Below, in pieces: positions 23,666 to 33,945 of a stretch of 64,000 bases of DNA. Every line of letters begins with the position of its first letter. Within the stretch, counting starts at the first letter, position 1. Source of the stretch: an uncultured Clostridia bacterium. GTDB taxonomy: Bacteria; Bacillota; Clostridia; TANB77; CAG-508. The stretch spans positions 1 to 64,000 of the forward strand of contig CALXAA010000009.1 of the NCBI GenBank assembly GCA_944386165.1, written 5' to 3'. Position numbers and translations under genes: made by a program. The notes beneath the pieces are model-generated. The model was not told the origin of the DNA. It saw only the letters and a program-made list of their open reading frames with translations, and made no database searches.

Positions 23666-24566
23666 AATAGGAGCAAGACCAATTGACTTACACCTAAAAG
23701 GATTTGAAAAACTAGGAATAAAAATAAATGAAGAATTTGGAGAAATAGTATGTGAAAGTGATAAAATAATAGGAAACCAAGTAAGTCTAGATTTCCCAAG
23801 TGTAGGAGCAACAGAAAACATTATTTTAGCAGCATGTTTAGGAGAAGGAACAACAATTATAACAAATGCAGCCAAAGAGCCAGAAATTGAAGATTTAGTA
23901 AAATATTTAAACAGAATGGGAACAAAAATAAAAGGAGCAGGAACAGATAAAATAGAAATAACAGGAGTAAAACATTTATCAGAAGTAAGTTATAACATTA
24001 TGCCAGATAGAATAGAAGCGGGAACATACCTAATTGCAGGAGCAATTACAGGAGGAGAAATAAAAATAACAAATGCAAACCATGAACATATTGAGCCAAT
24101 TCTAACAAAATTAGAAGAAGCAAATTGTAAAATACAGGTTAACAAAAATGAAATTGAAATAATTGCTCCAAAAAGAGTAAAAGCAGTAGATATTAAAACA
24201 ATGCCATATCCAGGATTTCCTACAGATATGCAATCTGTTTTCGGAGCATTACTTGCAACTGCAAAAGGAACATCCATTATAACAGAAAACATTTTTGAAA
24301 GCAGATATAAATATGTTCAAGAATTAGTTAGAATGGGAGCAAAAATAAAAGTTGAAGGCAGAAGTGCAATAATAAAAGGTACAAGAAAATTCCAAGGAGC
24401 AAATGTTGTTGCAACAGATTTAAGAGGTGGTGCAGCACTAGTTATAGCAGGATTAGCAGCAAAAGGAATTACAGAAGTTGAAAATGTTGACTATATTTTA
24501 AGGGGATATGAAAATATGGAACAAAAGTTAAAAAAACTAGGAGCAAAAATTTATTTAGAAAACTAA
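23657..24566 (+). pseudogene. murA: murA 3' part, cut off by the integrated element
   Basis: It begins inside the Gly-Gly-Cys active-site loop (GGCEIGARPIDLHLKG; this Cys corresponds to E. coli Cys115 and binds phosphoenolpyruvate and fosfomycin) and runs intact to TAA 24564. Later MurA motifs are present (PDRIEAGTYLIAGA, PGFPTDMQ, ATDLRGGAALVIAGL). It has no start codon or ribosome binding site in frame at the junction; the first in-frame ATG is 23916, too late for an active enzyme. Read-through from the recombinase promoter would transcribe it. Confidence 0.95.
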
Positions 24567-24639
24567 TATTTTTTAATGTATAAAAAATTTTTTCAGTTGT
24601 GTAAATAAAAGTAAATTATATATAAATTGGTCAAATAAA

Positions 24640-24694
24640 AAAGCGACAGTTTGCTTTTCTAAAATATTAGAAATTCAAACCATGTCGCTTTTAA
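24640..24694. terminator. bidirectional intrinsic terminator
   Basis: AAAGCGAC pairs with GTCGCTTT with A/T tracts at both sides, between murA (+) and the VanW gene (-). Confidence 0.75.
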
Positions 24695-24707
24695 CATTAG
24701 ATAAGTA

Positions 24708-26276
24708 TTATGGATGTTTCTGAATAATTGCTTTTTGAGGCTTATAAGTATCTGTAGAAAGAAGAGTTCTAGAAATCTCTTTATCACCTAAAGAAACAAT
24801 TTTATAAACAGAACATTTATAACCATATTTTCCAGTTTGTTTAACAAATTCTTGACCAACAGGAATCTGTGATGAATACTCATATGTTGTATCATAGTCA
24901 ATTTTTTCTATAGTTTCTACATCTAAAGATACAGTATATTCTTGCTCTTCTTTTACTCCATAAATAGATATTGTAATTATTCCAGAATTTGCAGTAGCAA
25001 CAATTTTTATTGGATAATTCCTAGAATTCTTAAATTGAAAATCTATGCTACCATAAGATACTGTTGCATCTTGACCTATTGGAACATAATTAACAGTCAT
25101 ACTATGATTTTTTCTTTCAACAATATCTAAATTAGCAAACAAAACAGCATTATATAATGTTGATGATATTTGACATATACCTCCGCCAATGCCATAATCT
25201 AATTCTCCATCAGAATAAATAATTGCATCTTTAAAACCATTTTTTGTAGTTCTTTCACCAACTACTTTATTAAAAGAAAATACTTCTCCAGGTTGAAGAA
25301 CAGTTCCATTAATTTTTTCGCAAGCAAGAATTAAATTTGTTGCTCTATTCGTATTTGTTGCATCATATTTTGTAGGAAATGAAGAAATTTTATATCCAAA
25401 AATATCTTCACCTAAATCAGCAACAGTAATTTCAGCATCTGTATATTTTAAAGGAATAGAGATTTCTGTTATATCAGGATTAGAAATTAATTGTTTAGCC
25501 TCATCTACAGAAATTGCAAAATCCACTCCTTGTTTTTCAACTGAAACACTATAAGGTTCTTTTGTAACAGAAGCATTTTGAGGTTCACAATACACTTCTG
25601 AATAAATTTTATCAATATCTACTTCTTGTGCTGAAACTTTATTAACTGGTAATGTAATATTTTTTTCATTATTTAATATTGCAGAAATAAGCAATTCTTT
25701 TGTTTTATCTATGTCTAAAGTATTTCCATCAGTTCCTTTTGTAACAATTAATTCATCATTTGAAATATAATAACTTGGTTCAATAACAAGATTTGGAATT
25801 TCAACACTAATATTTTCAATAATATTATCTAATTTATCTGTATCATAGTTTATAGATGGTGTTATATTATTTTTTTTAAAAGCAGAAAATAGAAGTGTAA
25901 AATTATTAGTCAAAATATTTCCTGTTCTACCAATACTATAAGCTTTTTCTAAAGAAGATGGAATATCATAAGAAAAATTTATTTCAGCAGGTAAAAAAGT
26001 AGTTGTGTAATCTTCAAAATTTATTGAAATTTCTTGTGACAAATTATTTTCAAATTCTTTCTCTAATTTTTCCTTTGCCTCATTAGTTGAAAGAGAAGAA
26101 ACTGAAATACCATTAATATATACATTGTTTATTATTTTGCGATTACCAATATTCATTAGAGATAAAAATGTCAATAAAAAAAGAAAAGCAATAATAATTG
26201 CAGCAATAATTACAGGAACAAAGCTGATAACTTTATTTTTTTTATTATTACGTTTTCTAATAAGTCTATCACGCAT
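24708..26276 (-). CDS. VanW-family protein with membrane anchor
   Basis: The 522-residue product has a membrane helix at about 14-40, then two PG_binding_4-like regions and a VanW domain (about 290-430) with FNKVVGERTTKNGFKDA and GIGGGICQISSTLYNAVL. A G5-like C-terminal segment follows. It is similar to YoaR of Bacillus and probably acts at the outer face on peptidoglycan; the activity is not known. The start is ATG 26276, with AAAGGG upstream and its own promoter. Confidence 0.88.
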   Translation of the reverse strand: MRDRLIRKRNNKKNKVISFVPVIIAAIIIAFLFLLTFLSLMNIGNRKIINNVYINGISVSSLSTNEAKEKLEKEFENNLSQEISINFEDYTTTFLPAEINFSYDIPSSLEKAYSIGRTGNILTNNFTLLFSAFKKNNITPSINYDTDKLDNIIENISVEIPNLVIEPSYYISNDELIVTKGTDGNTLDIDKTKELLISAILNNEKNITLPVNKVSAQEVDIDKIYSEVYCEPQNASVTKEPYSVSVEKQGVDFAISVDEAKQLISNPDITEISIPLKYTDAEITVADLGEDIFGYKISSFPTKYDATNTNRATNLILACEKINGTVLQPGEVFSFNKVVGERTTKNGFKDAIIYSDGELDYGIGGGICQISSTLYNAVLFANLDIVERKNHSMTVNYVPIGQDATVSYGSIDFQFKNSRNYPIKIVATANSGIITISIYGVKEEQEYTVSLDVETIEKIDYDTTYEYSSQIPVGQEFVKQTGKYGYKCSVYKIVSLGDKEISRTLLSTDTYKPQKAIIQKHP

Positions 26277-26300
26277 TTATATCAACCCTTTCTCTTTAAC

Positions 26301-26329
26301 ATTATATCTGTAAACCAAATTAAAGTCAA
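26301..26329 (-). promoter_or_regulatory. promoter of the VanW gene, TTGACT-N17-TATAAT
   Basis: On the minus strand the -35 lies at 26324-26329 and the -10 at 26301-26306. Confidence 0.75.
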
Positions 26330-26384
26330 TATACAAACATTTCTAATAAAAAATGTCCTCTATGTGAAAATTTCAAGAAAACTG

Positions 26385-26413
26385 TTGAAAAAAAACATGT
26401 AAAATAGTAAAAT
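26385..26413 (+). promoter_or_regulatory. promoter of the WG-repeat gene, TTGAAA-N17-TAAAAT
   Basis: Hexamers at 26385-26390 and 26408-26413. It is divergent from the VanW promoter. Confidence 0.55.
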
Positions 26414-26460
26414 AAAATATAAGAAAAAATCTTAATGAAAGCAATGAGAGGAGCTTTTCA

Positions 26461-27771
26461 ATGAAAAAAACATTAGGAGTAATATTATTTGTTTTAATAA
26501 TAATTATAAGTTTAGGACTATCTGTGTATTTACCAAACAAAGATAGAATAAATGATGAGGTTGAAGATAAATCAATTATATATAGTTTGATGGAAGAAAA
26601 TGGAAAATATGGAGTAAAAAATCAAAATAATGAAACAATAATAAATCCAGAATATGAAAAAATTATCATTCCAAATCAACATAGAGCAGTATTTATATGT
26701 TTTAATGGAGATGAGAAAAATATTTTTAATGAAAAACAGGAAGAAATTTATACAAATTACGACAGTGTAGATGCAATAAAGTTGAGTAATCTTTCTGAAG
26801 AAAAGTATATAGAAAATGCTCTAATTTATAAGAAAAATGAAAAATATGGATTATTATCCATTACAGGAAAAAATATTTTAGATGCAAGATATGATGAAAT
26901 ATACAGTTTAGGATATAAAGAAAATGAAATTATCGTAAAAGAAAATAATAAATTTATGATATATAATACAGAAGGTAAGCCATTAATAAAAGACACATTT
27001 GATTCAATTGAATCTGACGAATTTTATTCTGAACAAGATGAATATAAAAAATCAGGATATATTGTTTGCAAAATTACAAGTGATGGATATAGATATGGAT
27101 ATTATGATTATGAATATAACAAAGTTCTAGAATTAGAATATAATGAAATATCAAGACTATTAGATGTAAAAAACACAAATAATATCTATCTTATAGCTTC
27201 ATATAATGGACAATATGGAGTTTTTATAAATAATACAAAAGTAATAGATACACAATATCAATCTATAAATTATGATAGTGATCTTTCAATATTTATTGTA
27301 GAAAGAACAGGAAAATTTGGTGCTTTTAATGAGAATGGAACAGAAATTTTAAAACCTGAATATGATTCACTAAAAATACAAGGTATAAATTTATATGCAG
27401 AAAAAGAAAATGAACAAAAAGTATATGATAAAGATGGAAAAGAAGTAAATATACCATTTACAACCATCATAGAAACAACAGGAAACTCAAAATATTATAT
27501 AAAAATAGAAAATAATAAGTATGGAATTATTAATGAAAATAGTGAAACAGTAATAGGATGTGAATATGACCTAATTCAACTAATTGAAGGAACAAATGCT
27601 TTTCAAGGGGTAAAAAATGATACTAATACTACATATATTTTTAATAAAGACTTAAATAATGTTTTAGAAATGAACAATGCAAATACTGAAGTTTTGGAAA
27701 ATACAATAAGAGTTTATAATGAAACAGAAGAAGTGCAACTAGATTTTGATGGAAACATTATTTCTGAATAA
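26461..27771 (+). CDS. WG-repeat (KWG) protein, secreted or membrane-anchored
   Basis: The 436-residue product starts at ATG 26461 behind GAGAGGAG. A signal-anchor helix (about 5-24) is followed by at least five WG-type beta repeats with the pattern YGV/YGL/FGA ... G ... I(I/L) ... P/A-x-Y-D/E: YGVKNQNNETIINPEYEKI, YGLLSITGKNILDARYDEI, YGVFINNTKVIDTQYQSI, FGAFNENGTEILKPEYDSL and YGIINENSETVIGCEYDLI. Such repeats build a propeller-like scaffold for binding. The partner is unknown. A terminator follows. Confidence 0.85.
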   Translation: MKKTLGVILFVLIIIISLGLSVYLPNKDRINDEVEDKSIIYSLMEENGKYGVKNQNNETIINPEYEKIIIPNQHRAVFICFNGDEKNIFNEKQEEIYTNYDSVDAIKLSNLSEEKYIENALIYKKNEKYGLLSITGKNILDARYDEIYSLGYKENEIIVKENNKFMIYNTEGKPLIKDTFDSIESDEFYSEQDEYKKSGYIVCKITSDGYRYGYYDYEYNKVLELEYNEISRLLDVKNTNNIYLIASYNGQYGVFINNTKVIDTQYQSINYDSDLSIFIVERTGKFGAFNENGTEILKPEYDSLKIQGINLYAEKENEQKVYDKDGKEVNIPFTTIIETTGNSKYYIKIENNKYGIINENSETVIGCEYDLIQLIEGTNAFQGVKNDTNTTYIFNKDLNNVLEMNNANTEVLENTIRVYNETEEVQLDFDGNIISE

Positions 27772-27799
27772 TGTAAAAAAATGTTTAAGAATAAAAAAT

Positions 27800-27836
27800 A
27801 AGTAAATAACTATAAAAAGTATTTACTTATTTTTTT
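27800..27836 (+). terminator. intrinsic terminator
   Basis: AAGTAAATA pairs with TATTTACTT, followed by a T-run. Confidence 0.85.
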
Positions 27837-27859
27837 GTTGTTAAAAAAAGGAGGTATGT

Positions 27860-28705
27860 ATGGGAATAGGATTAGCTTTAGCTGGTGGTGGAATTAGAGG
27901 AATTGCACATGTAGGTGTTTTAAAGGCTCTTGAAGATTATAATATAAAAATAGATGCAATAGCAGGAACAAGTGCAGGTAGTATAGTTGCAACTCTATAT
28001 GCAATGGGATATAGTCCATATTATATATATTTATTATTCAAAAAATATGCAAAAGATATAATAAATCTCAAAAATGCTCCAATTATAAATGGAATTGCTA
28101 AATTTATAAGAAATAAAAAATTTGGTGTTACAGGATTAAATGATGGCCTAATACTAGAAAAAATGTATAATGAGCTTGCTAAGAAAAAAGGCTTTAAGTA
28201 TGTAGGAGATATAAAAATGCCTTTAATTATTTCAGCAGTAGATATAGGAGAAGCAAAGGAATATATATTTACTAATTGTGCTTCTAGAAGTAATCAAAAT
28301 GATAATTATATTACTGAAATTGATATTGGAAAAGCAGTTAGAGCAAGTAGTAGCTTCCCAGCAGTTTTCTGCCCATGTGAATTCAAAAATCACATGTTTA
28401 TGGATGGAGGAGTACTTGATAATATTCCTGCAGAAGAATTAAAAAAAGTGTATGATGGAAAAATAATGTCAGTAAATTTTGAAGCTGATCCAGTTGAAAA
28501 AAATTTTGACATTATGGACATTATTATGAAAACATTAGATATTATGGGAAATAAACTTTCTGAGAAATCTTTATCTATAAGTGATTTAATTTTAACAGTA
28601 CCAACAGATAGAACAGGATTACTTGATATAAAGAAAATGGATAAATGTTACAATTTTGGTTATAAAAGTGTTGAGAATAATTTGGATAAAATAAGAAATT
28701 TGTAA
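27860..28705 (+). CDS. patatin-like phospholipase
   Basis: The 281-residue product starts at ATG 27860 behind AAAGGAGG. It has the oxyanion motif LAGGGIRGIAHVGVL, the nucleophile elbow GTSAGS and the catalytic Asp in DGGVLDNIP, so the Ser-Asp dyad is complete. It resembles the RssA/YlbK group of patatin hydrolases and should cleave acyl esters of lipids in the cytoplasm or at the inner membrane face. Confidence 0.9.
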   Translation: MGIGLALAGGGIRGIAHVGVLKALEDYNIKIDAIAGTSAGSIVATLYAMGYSPYYIYLLFKKYAKDIINLKNAPIINGIAKFIRNKKFGVTGLNDGLILEKMYNELAKKKGFKYVGDIKMPLIISAVDIGEAKEYIFTNCASRSNQNDNYITEIDIGKAVRASSSFPAVFCPCEFKNHMFMDGGVLDNIPAEELKKVYDGKIMSVNFEADPVEKNFDIMDIIMKTLDIMGNKLSEKSLSISDLILTVPTDRTGLLDIKKMDKCYNFGYKSVENNLDKIRNL

Positions 28706-28745
28706 GATGTTGTCGATGAAAAATTAAAAAAAATTCTACAATAGC

Positions 28746-28774
28746 TTGACAAAAATATAAAAGGACAATATACT
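28746..28774 (+). promoter_or_regulatory. promoter TTGACA-N17-TATACT
   Basis: Near-consensus, giving a leader of about 135 bases before the next gene. The leader is very AT-rich with weak hairpins. Confidence 0.7.
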
Positions 28775-28914
28775 TTAAGTGTTAATTAAATTTCAATTAT
28801 TTTATTTCAAAAAATTAATTCAAAAATAATTATTTCTTTAGAAGAAAAAAATTAAAAATTTTAATTTTCATATTAAGTACTAAAAATAATAGTATTTTAT
28901 TCTACAAAAAAGGA

Positions 28915-29487
28915 GTGATAAATATAGAAAAAAGCAAATTAGAAAATTTAAAAACACTAATAGAAAAAAATAATAAACAATTAGTGAATATCCTAAATGA
29001 AATAATAAACACACAAATAGAAAAAATGATATTTGATAAAAAAATATGTTTAAATAATATTTCAGAATACAAATTTGAGGTAATAAAAGTTAAATCCATA
29101 TTAGAAAACCAAAAAGAAATAGAAATGTATTTAACCTGGGTAAAAAATTCTAAAATAAAAGAATCAATTTTCTGTTATTGGTGTTTAATATATGAAGAAG
29201 AATTAGAAAAGAAAAAATTGCTACAAAAAGAAGAATCATTCATAAACAAAGTACTAATTTCAGAATTAACCAAAAAGAAATATTATCAAAGTGTATTTTT
29301 AAAAATAGAGAACAACAAATTAAATATTATAGAAAAAGGAACAGAGGTAGATTTTATAGACTTAAAAAAATACATAAAAGAACAAGAAAAAATAACAAAC
29401 AACAAAGAATTTCAAAAAAATCTTGAAGGTTTAGATGAATATGTGTTAATGCTGGGAATGAAAATGAATAGAAGTAATGAATTGTAA
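28915..29487 (+). CDS. hypothetical helical protein
   Basis: Up to 190 residues, highly charged and mostly helical, Lys/Glu/Asn-rich, with no signal peptide. The first half has a heptad-like pattern (LENLKTLIEKNNKQLVNIL), like FlgN-type or coiled-coil chaperones, but similarity is too weak to name. The Shine-Dalgarno AAAGGAG overlaps the GTG 28915 start; spacing would suit the ATA at 28924 better, so the true start is unclear. It is a single gene between its own promoter and a terminator. Confidence 0.55.
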   Translation: MINIEKSKLENLKTLIEKNNKQLVNILNEIINTQIEKMIFDKKICLNNISEYKFEVIKVKSILENQKEIEMYLTWVKNSKIKESIFCYWCLIYEEELEKKKLLQKEESFINKVLISELTKKKYYQSVFLKIENNKLNIIEKGTEVDFIDLKKYIKEQEKITNNKEFQKNLEGLDEYVLMLGMKMNRSNEL

Positions 29488-29501
29488 TTATTTTAATTAA
29501 A

Positions 29502-29539
29502 AAATGCACAGAATTTTTTAATTAAAATTCTGTGCATTA
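29502..29539. terminator. bidirectional intrinsic terminator
   Basis: AATGCACAGAATTTT pairs perfectly with AAAATTCTGTGCATT between convergent genes. Confidence 0.9.
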
Positions 29540-29549
29540 ATACATATAT

Positions 29550-31409
29550 TTAATATAATTCTTCTTCAGGAATATCTGTATCTATTTCAGTAACTTTATT
29601 TCCAGCTTCAACACCTAAAATAGGTAAAATTTCTGAAAGCATTTTTCCTGCTGTTGGTGCTGCAATTTGACCACCATTATGTTGTTTACCTTGAGGATTC
29701 TCTAAAATAACAAGTAAAACTATTTTTGTGTTTTCAACAGGAGATATAGCAACATAAGATGCAGTATATCCTTCATCTGTGTTTGCTCTAGGCTCTGAAG
29801 TACCTGTTTTACCACCAATAGAATAACCTTGAACATAATCCATAACTCTATATCCAGATCCTGTTGTTGCAACAGCTTCCATCATAGATGCAACTTTATC
29901 TGCAGTAGACTTAGAAATTACTTGACGAACTTCTTTTGTTGTAAATTCTGTAACTTCTCCAGTATCTGTATTTGTAATTTTATCTACTAATTGTGGTTGA
30001 ACTAAAACACCATCATTTGCAATTGCAGCTACAGCTGTAATCATTTGTATAGGTGTAATTGTAAAACGTTCTCCAAAAGACATTGTTGCAAGTTCATGGT
30101 CATTTATTTTATCTAAATCATAAAATTGCCCAAGAGCTTCTCCTGAAAGAGATATACCAGTTTTATCAAATAAACCAAAAGCTTCATAATATTTGTATGA
30201 AAGAGGAGCTCCTATTTGTAATCCTAAATTCATAAAAAATGGATTACAAGAATTCTCTAATGCCATAGTCAAAGACTGCAAACCATGTGGCTTATTCCAA
30301 CTCCAACATCTTATTGGATTTTTTTCACCTTGTATATAATAATATCCATTACAAGTGTAAACCATTGAATCAGTATCTGCAAGATTTTCCTCAAGTGCAA
30401 TTGAAGAAGTAATTAATTTAAAAACAGAACCAGGTTCATAAGTGTCATTTACAGCTTTTGGAGTCCACATTCTAAATAAAGCATTAGTTTTTTCTTCACT
30501 TGTCATACTATCCCAATTTTCAGAAAGTTTGCTATTAGGAGTATTATGATTGTTAATATCATAATTAGGGTAATCTGCCATAGCATATATTTTTCCTGTA
30601 GAAGGATCCATTGCAATTGTTATACCACTGTCACATTGGTATTCATCAACTGCTTCTGCAAGATATTTTTCAACAATCTGCTGAATATGAACATCAATTG
30701 TAAGATTAATATCATAGCCATTTTCTGCTGCAATATATGTTTTTTCAGAATTAGCAATTTCAGATTGACTAGCATCTTTTAAACTAACAGATTTACCAGC
30801 AGTTCCACTTAAAAATGAATCCCATGAAAGTTCAATACCATATAAACCTTTATTATCAGCTCCAGTAAAACCTATTACTGTAGAAGCAAGGCTTCCATAT
30901 GGATAAGTTCTAGAAGATGTTTCTTCAAAACTAATTCCAGTAGATATTTTTAAACTGTTTTTCCATTCTTTTAATTTGTCAACTTTATCTTGTTCAACAT
31001 CAGAAGCGATTGCAAATCTACGTGTATTTGAATTTATTTTATCTAGTGTTTCTTGATAATCTAAGCCAAGATTGTCTGCTAAACCTCTAGCAACAGTTTC
31101 TTTATCTTCATCTTTTATACTTGATGGATTTACATATATTTTATCTGTTTCATAACTCATAGCTAATGTTTGACCATTAACATCATAAATTGTACCACGT
31201 TTTGCCGAAATTGTTTCTGTTAATGTTTGCTGGCTAGTTGCTAAAGTTTTTAGTTCAGCACCATCTACAAATTGTAAAAAGCCAACTCTCCCAAGCATAA
31301 TAACAATTAATAATAAAATTACAACAAAAAATGTTTTAAGTCTTGCAAAGGAAATTGTATTTTGAACATTAATGTTGTTAATATTTTTCTTATTTTTTCT
31401 ATTTTTCAT
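29550..31409 (-). CDS. class B penicillin-binding protein (FtsI/SpoVD type transpeptidase)
   Basis: The 619-residue product has an N-terminal membrane helix (about 23-45), a dimerisation domain beginning with AKRGTIYDVNGQTLA, and a transpeptidase domain with EPGSVFKL (active-site Ser in SxxK), SCN and GGKTGTSE (KTG). It crosslinks peptidoglycan at the outer membrane face during septation or sporulation. It lacks C-terminal PASTA repeats. Its isolation from a dcw cluster leaves the choice between FtsI and SpoVD open. Confidence 0.92.
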   Translation of the reverse strand: MKNRKNKKNINNINVQNTISFARLKTFFVVILLLIVIMLGRVGFLQFVDGAELKTLATSQQTLTETISAKRGTIYDVNGQTLAMSYETDKIYVNPSSIKDEDKETVARGLADNLGLDYQETLDKINSNTRRFAIASDVEQDKVDKLKEWKNSLKISTGISFEETSSRTYPYGSLASTVIGFTGADNKGLYGIELSWDSFLSGTAGKSVSLKDASQSEIANSEKTYIAAENGYDINLTIDVHIQQIVEKYLAEAVDEYQCDSGITIAMDPSTGKIYAMADYPNYDINNHNTPNSKLSENWDSMTSEEKTNALFRMWTPKAVNDTYEPGSVFKLITSSIALEENLADTDSMVYTCNGYYYIQGEKNPIRCWSWNKPHGLQSLTMALENSCNPFFMNLGLQIGAPLSYKYYEAFGLFDKTGISLSGEALGQFYDLDKINDHELATMSFGERFTITPIQMITAVAAIANDGVLVQPQLVDKITNTDTGEVTEFTTKEVRQVISKSTADKVASMMEAVATTGSGYRVMDYVQGYSIGGKTGTSEPRANTDEGYTASYVAISPVENTKIVLLVILENPQGKQHNGGQIAAPTAGKMLSEILPILGVEAGNKVTEIDTDIPEEELY

Positions 31410-31507
31410 AATATCACCATTCTTTTGTTTTAAATAATTTTATAATAAATGGTAAAAAAAAGCAATAAAAAAATAAAAAATATATCATTAAGTAAGGAAG
31501 GGTAAAT

Positions 31508-33028
31508 ATGTTATCAAAAGTAAAATCAATATCTTTAATTGGACTAGAAGGAAATTTAATAGAAATTCAAGTAGATATAAGTAATGGAATTCCAGAATTT
31601 GAAATTGTAGGTTTGCCTGATACAAGTGTAAAAGAGGCCAAAAAAAGAATAAAAACAGCAATAAAAAATTCAAAATTTGAATTTCCAAGTAGAAAAATAT
31701 TAATTAACTTAGCTCCTGCAAATATAAAAAAAGAAGGAAGTTGTTTTGATTTTCCAATGGCAATTGGAATATTAATTGCTACAGGTAAAATTGCAAAATT
31801 AGATAATACAAAATTAGAAAAAACAATTTTAATAGGAGAATTATCTTTAGACGGAAAATTAAATAGAATAAATGGAGCATTGGCAATGTGTATAGAAGCA
31901 AAAGAATTAGGAATAGAAAAAGTAATTATTCCAAAAACTAATGCTAATGAAGTAGCAATTATTGATGACTTAGATATTATTCCAGTATCTACAATTGAAG
32001 AAACAATAAAATATTTAACAGAGGAAATTAGTATAAAAAAAGCAATATGCAAAAACATTAATTCAGAAGAAAATTATAAAATTGACTTTTCTGAAGTAAA
32101 AGGACAAGAAATGGCAAAAAGAGCATTAGAAATAGTTGCTGCAGGAGGTCATAATTGTTTGATGATAGGAAGCCCAGGAACAGGAAAAACAATGTTGGCA
32201 AAAAGATTATCAACAATTTTGCCAGATTTATCTTTAGAAGAAATATTGGAAATTACTAAAATTCATAGTATTGCTGGTGAATTAAAAAAGGATGGACTTA
32301 TATTAACTAGACCATTTAGAATGCCTCATCATACTGCACCAATTAGATCTATTATTGGTGGTGGAAGAATACCAAAACCAGGTGAGATAAGTTTAGCACA
32401 TAAAGGAGTTCTGTTTTTTGATGAACTTGCAGAATATAGTAAAACTGTATTAGAAGCACTAAGAGAACCTTTAGAGGAAAAAGAAGTAACTATAAACAGA
32501 TTAAATGGAAAATATAAATTTCCGTGTAACTTTATGTTTGTTGCAAGTATGAATCCATGCCCTTGTGGTTATTATGGAGATAATGAGAAGGAATGTAAAT
32601 GTACTTCTTATGAAATACATAGATATTTAAAAAAAATAAGTGGACCACTTTTTGATAGAATTGATATACACATAGAAATTAAAAGAACTAAAATAGAAAA
32701 ATTAAATTCTAATCAAAAAGCAGAAACTTCAGAAAAAATAAAAAACAGAGTAAATAAAGCAAGAAAAATTCAAAAAGATAGATATAATAATTATGGATTT
32801 TATACTAATTCAGAACTTTCAACAAAACTAATTGGAGAATTTTGCAAACTAGATGATAAGAGTAATGAGTTACTTCAAGATGTATTTAAAAAATTAAAAT
32901 TAAGTGTTAGAGGATATGAAAAAATATTAAAAGTATCAAGAACTATTGCAGACTTAGAAAATGAAAAAAACATAAAAATAAATCATCTAGCAGAAGCAAT
33001 TCAATATAGAAGTTTAGACAAGTTTTAA
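31508..33028 (+). CDS. comM: YifB-family Mg-chelatase-like AAA+ ATPase (ComM)
   Basis: The 506-residue product starts at ATG 31508 behind AAGGAAGGG. A Lon-protease-like N-terminal domain (about 1-170) precedes an AAA+ module with Walker A GSPGTGKTMLAKRL and Walker B GVLFFDELAEY, then a Mg-chelatase C-terminal domain with the Cys-rich PCPCGYYG insert. ComM homologues are branch-migration helicases that aid recombination of incoming DNA. It leads comM-dprA-yraN, a natural-transformation and recombination cluster. Confidence 0.93.
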   Translation: MLSKVKSISLIGLEGNLIEIQVDISNGIPEFEIVGLPDTSVKEAKKRIKTAIKNSKFEFPSRKILINLAPANIKKEGSCFDFPMAIGILIATGKIAKLDNTKLEKTILIGELSLDGKLNRINGALAMCIEAKELGIEKVIIPKTNANEVAIIDDLDIIPVSTIEETIKYLTEEISIKKAICKNINSEENYKIDFSEVKGQEMAKRALEIVAAGGHNCLMIGSPGTGKTMLAKRLSTILPDLSLEEILEITKIHSIAGELKKDGLILTRPFRMPHHTAPIRSIIGGGRIPKPGEISLAHKGVLFFDELAEYSKTVLEALREPLEEKEVTINRLNGKYKFPCNFMFVASMNPCPCGYYGDNEKECKCTSYEIHRYLKKISGPLFDRIDIHIEIKRTKIEKLNSNQKAETSEKIKNRVNKARKIQKDRYNNYGFYTNSELSTKLIGEFCKLDDKSNELLQDVFKKLKLSVRGYEKILKVSRTIADLENEKNIKINHLAEAIQYRSLDKF

Positions 33029-33048
33029 AGAAAGGGACAAAATTTAAA

Positions 33049-33927
33049 ATGCAAAAAAGAATAATTGAATATTCAGATAATTTATATCCTCAAAAATTAA
33101 AGGAATTAAAAGAGCCACCATCTAGACTTTATGTAAAAGGAAATACTAATATTTTACAAGATAATGGAATAGCAGTAATAGGATCAAGATCAAATACAAA
33201 ATATGGTGAAAAAATGTGTAAACAATTTACACAAAAATTAATTGAATATAATTTAATAATAATTAGTGGTTTAGCAGTAGGAATTGACAGTATTGCACAT
33301 AAAACATGTTTAAAATACTCCGGAAAAACAATAGCGGTTCTCCCATGTGGGTTAAATAACATTTATCCAAAGCAAAATATAGAATTATTAAATAATATAA
33401 TAGAAAATGGAGGATTAGTTATTACTGAATATGAAGATAATACTAAAGCTGATTCTACAAAATTTCTGGAAAGAAATAGAATTGTTGCAGGATTAGGAAT
33501 TGGAACATTAGTAATTGAAGCAGGATATAGAAGTGGTACAAGTGTTACTGCAAGATATACTCAAAATTTAAATAAGCCAGTATTTTGCATTCCAAGTAGT
33601 CTAGAAAATTCAAAAGGGAGAACAACTAATGAACTCATAAAAAAAGGAAATAAATTAGTAACCAAAATAGAAGATATTTTGGAATGTTATCCAAACATCA
33701 AGTTTACAAAAAGTGAAATAAAAAAAGAGAAAAAAGAAGAAATAAAAGTACCAAAAGAATTATTAGATATATACAAAAATATTAAAAATATACCTCAAGA
33801 TATAAATCAAATATCGAAAAGAAGTAAACTATCTATTCAAGAAATAAGTTATAAATTATTATTATTACAAATGGAAGATTTTATAGAAGAATTACCAGGA
33901 AAAAGATATAAAATTAAAGAAAAATGA
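33049..33927 (+). CDS. dprA: DNA-processing protein DprA
   Basis: The 292-residue product starts at ATG 33049 behind AAAGAAAGGG. The Rossmann-like domain has IAVIGSRSNTKYG, ISGLAVGIDSIAHKTCL and AGYRSGTSVTARY, and a short winged-helix follows at the C-terminus. DprA binds incoming single-stranded DNA and loads RecA. It stops with TGA, showing that TGA is a normal stop here. Twenty-one bases separate it from comM. Confidence 0.94.
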   Translation: MQKRIIEYSDNLYPQKLKELKEPPSRLYVKGNTNILQDNGIAVIGSRSNTKYGEKMCKQFTQKLIEYNLIIISGLAVGIDSIAHKTCLKYSGKTIAVLPCGLNNIYPKQNIELLNNIIENGGLVITEYEDNTKADSTKFLERNRIVAGLGIGTLVIEAGYRSGTSVTARYTQNLNKPVFCIPSSLENSKGRTTNELIKKGNKLVTKIEDILECYPNIKFTKSEIKKEKKEEIKVPKELLDIYKNIKNIPQDINQISKRSKLSIQEISYKLLLLQMEDFIEELPGKRYKIKEK

Positions 33928-33945
33928 GAAGGAAAAATAAAATTT

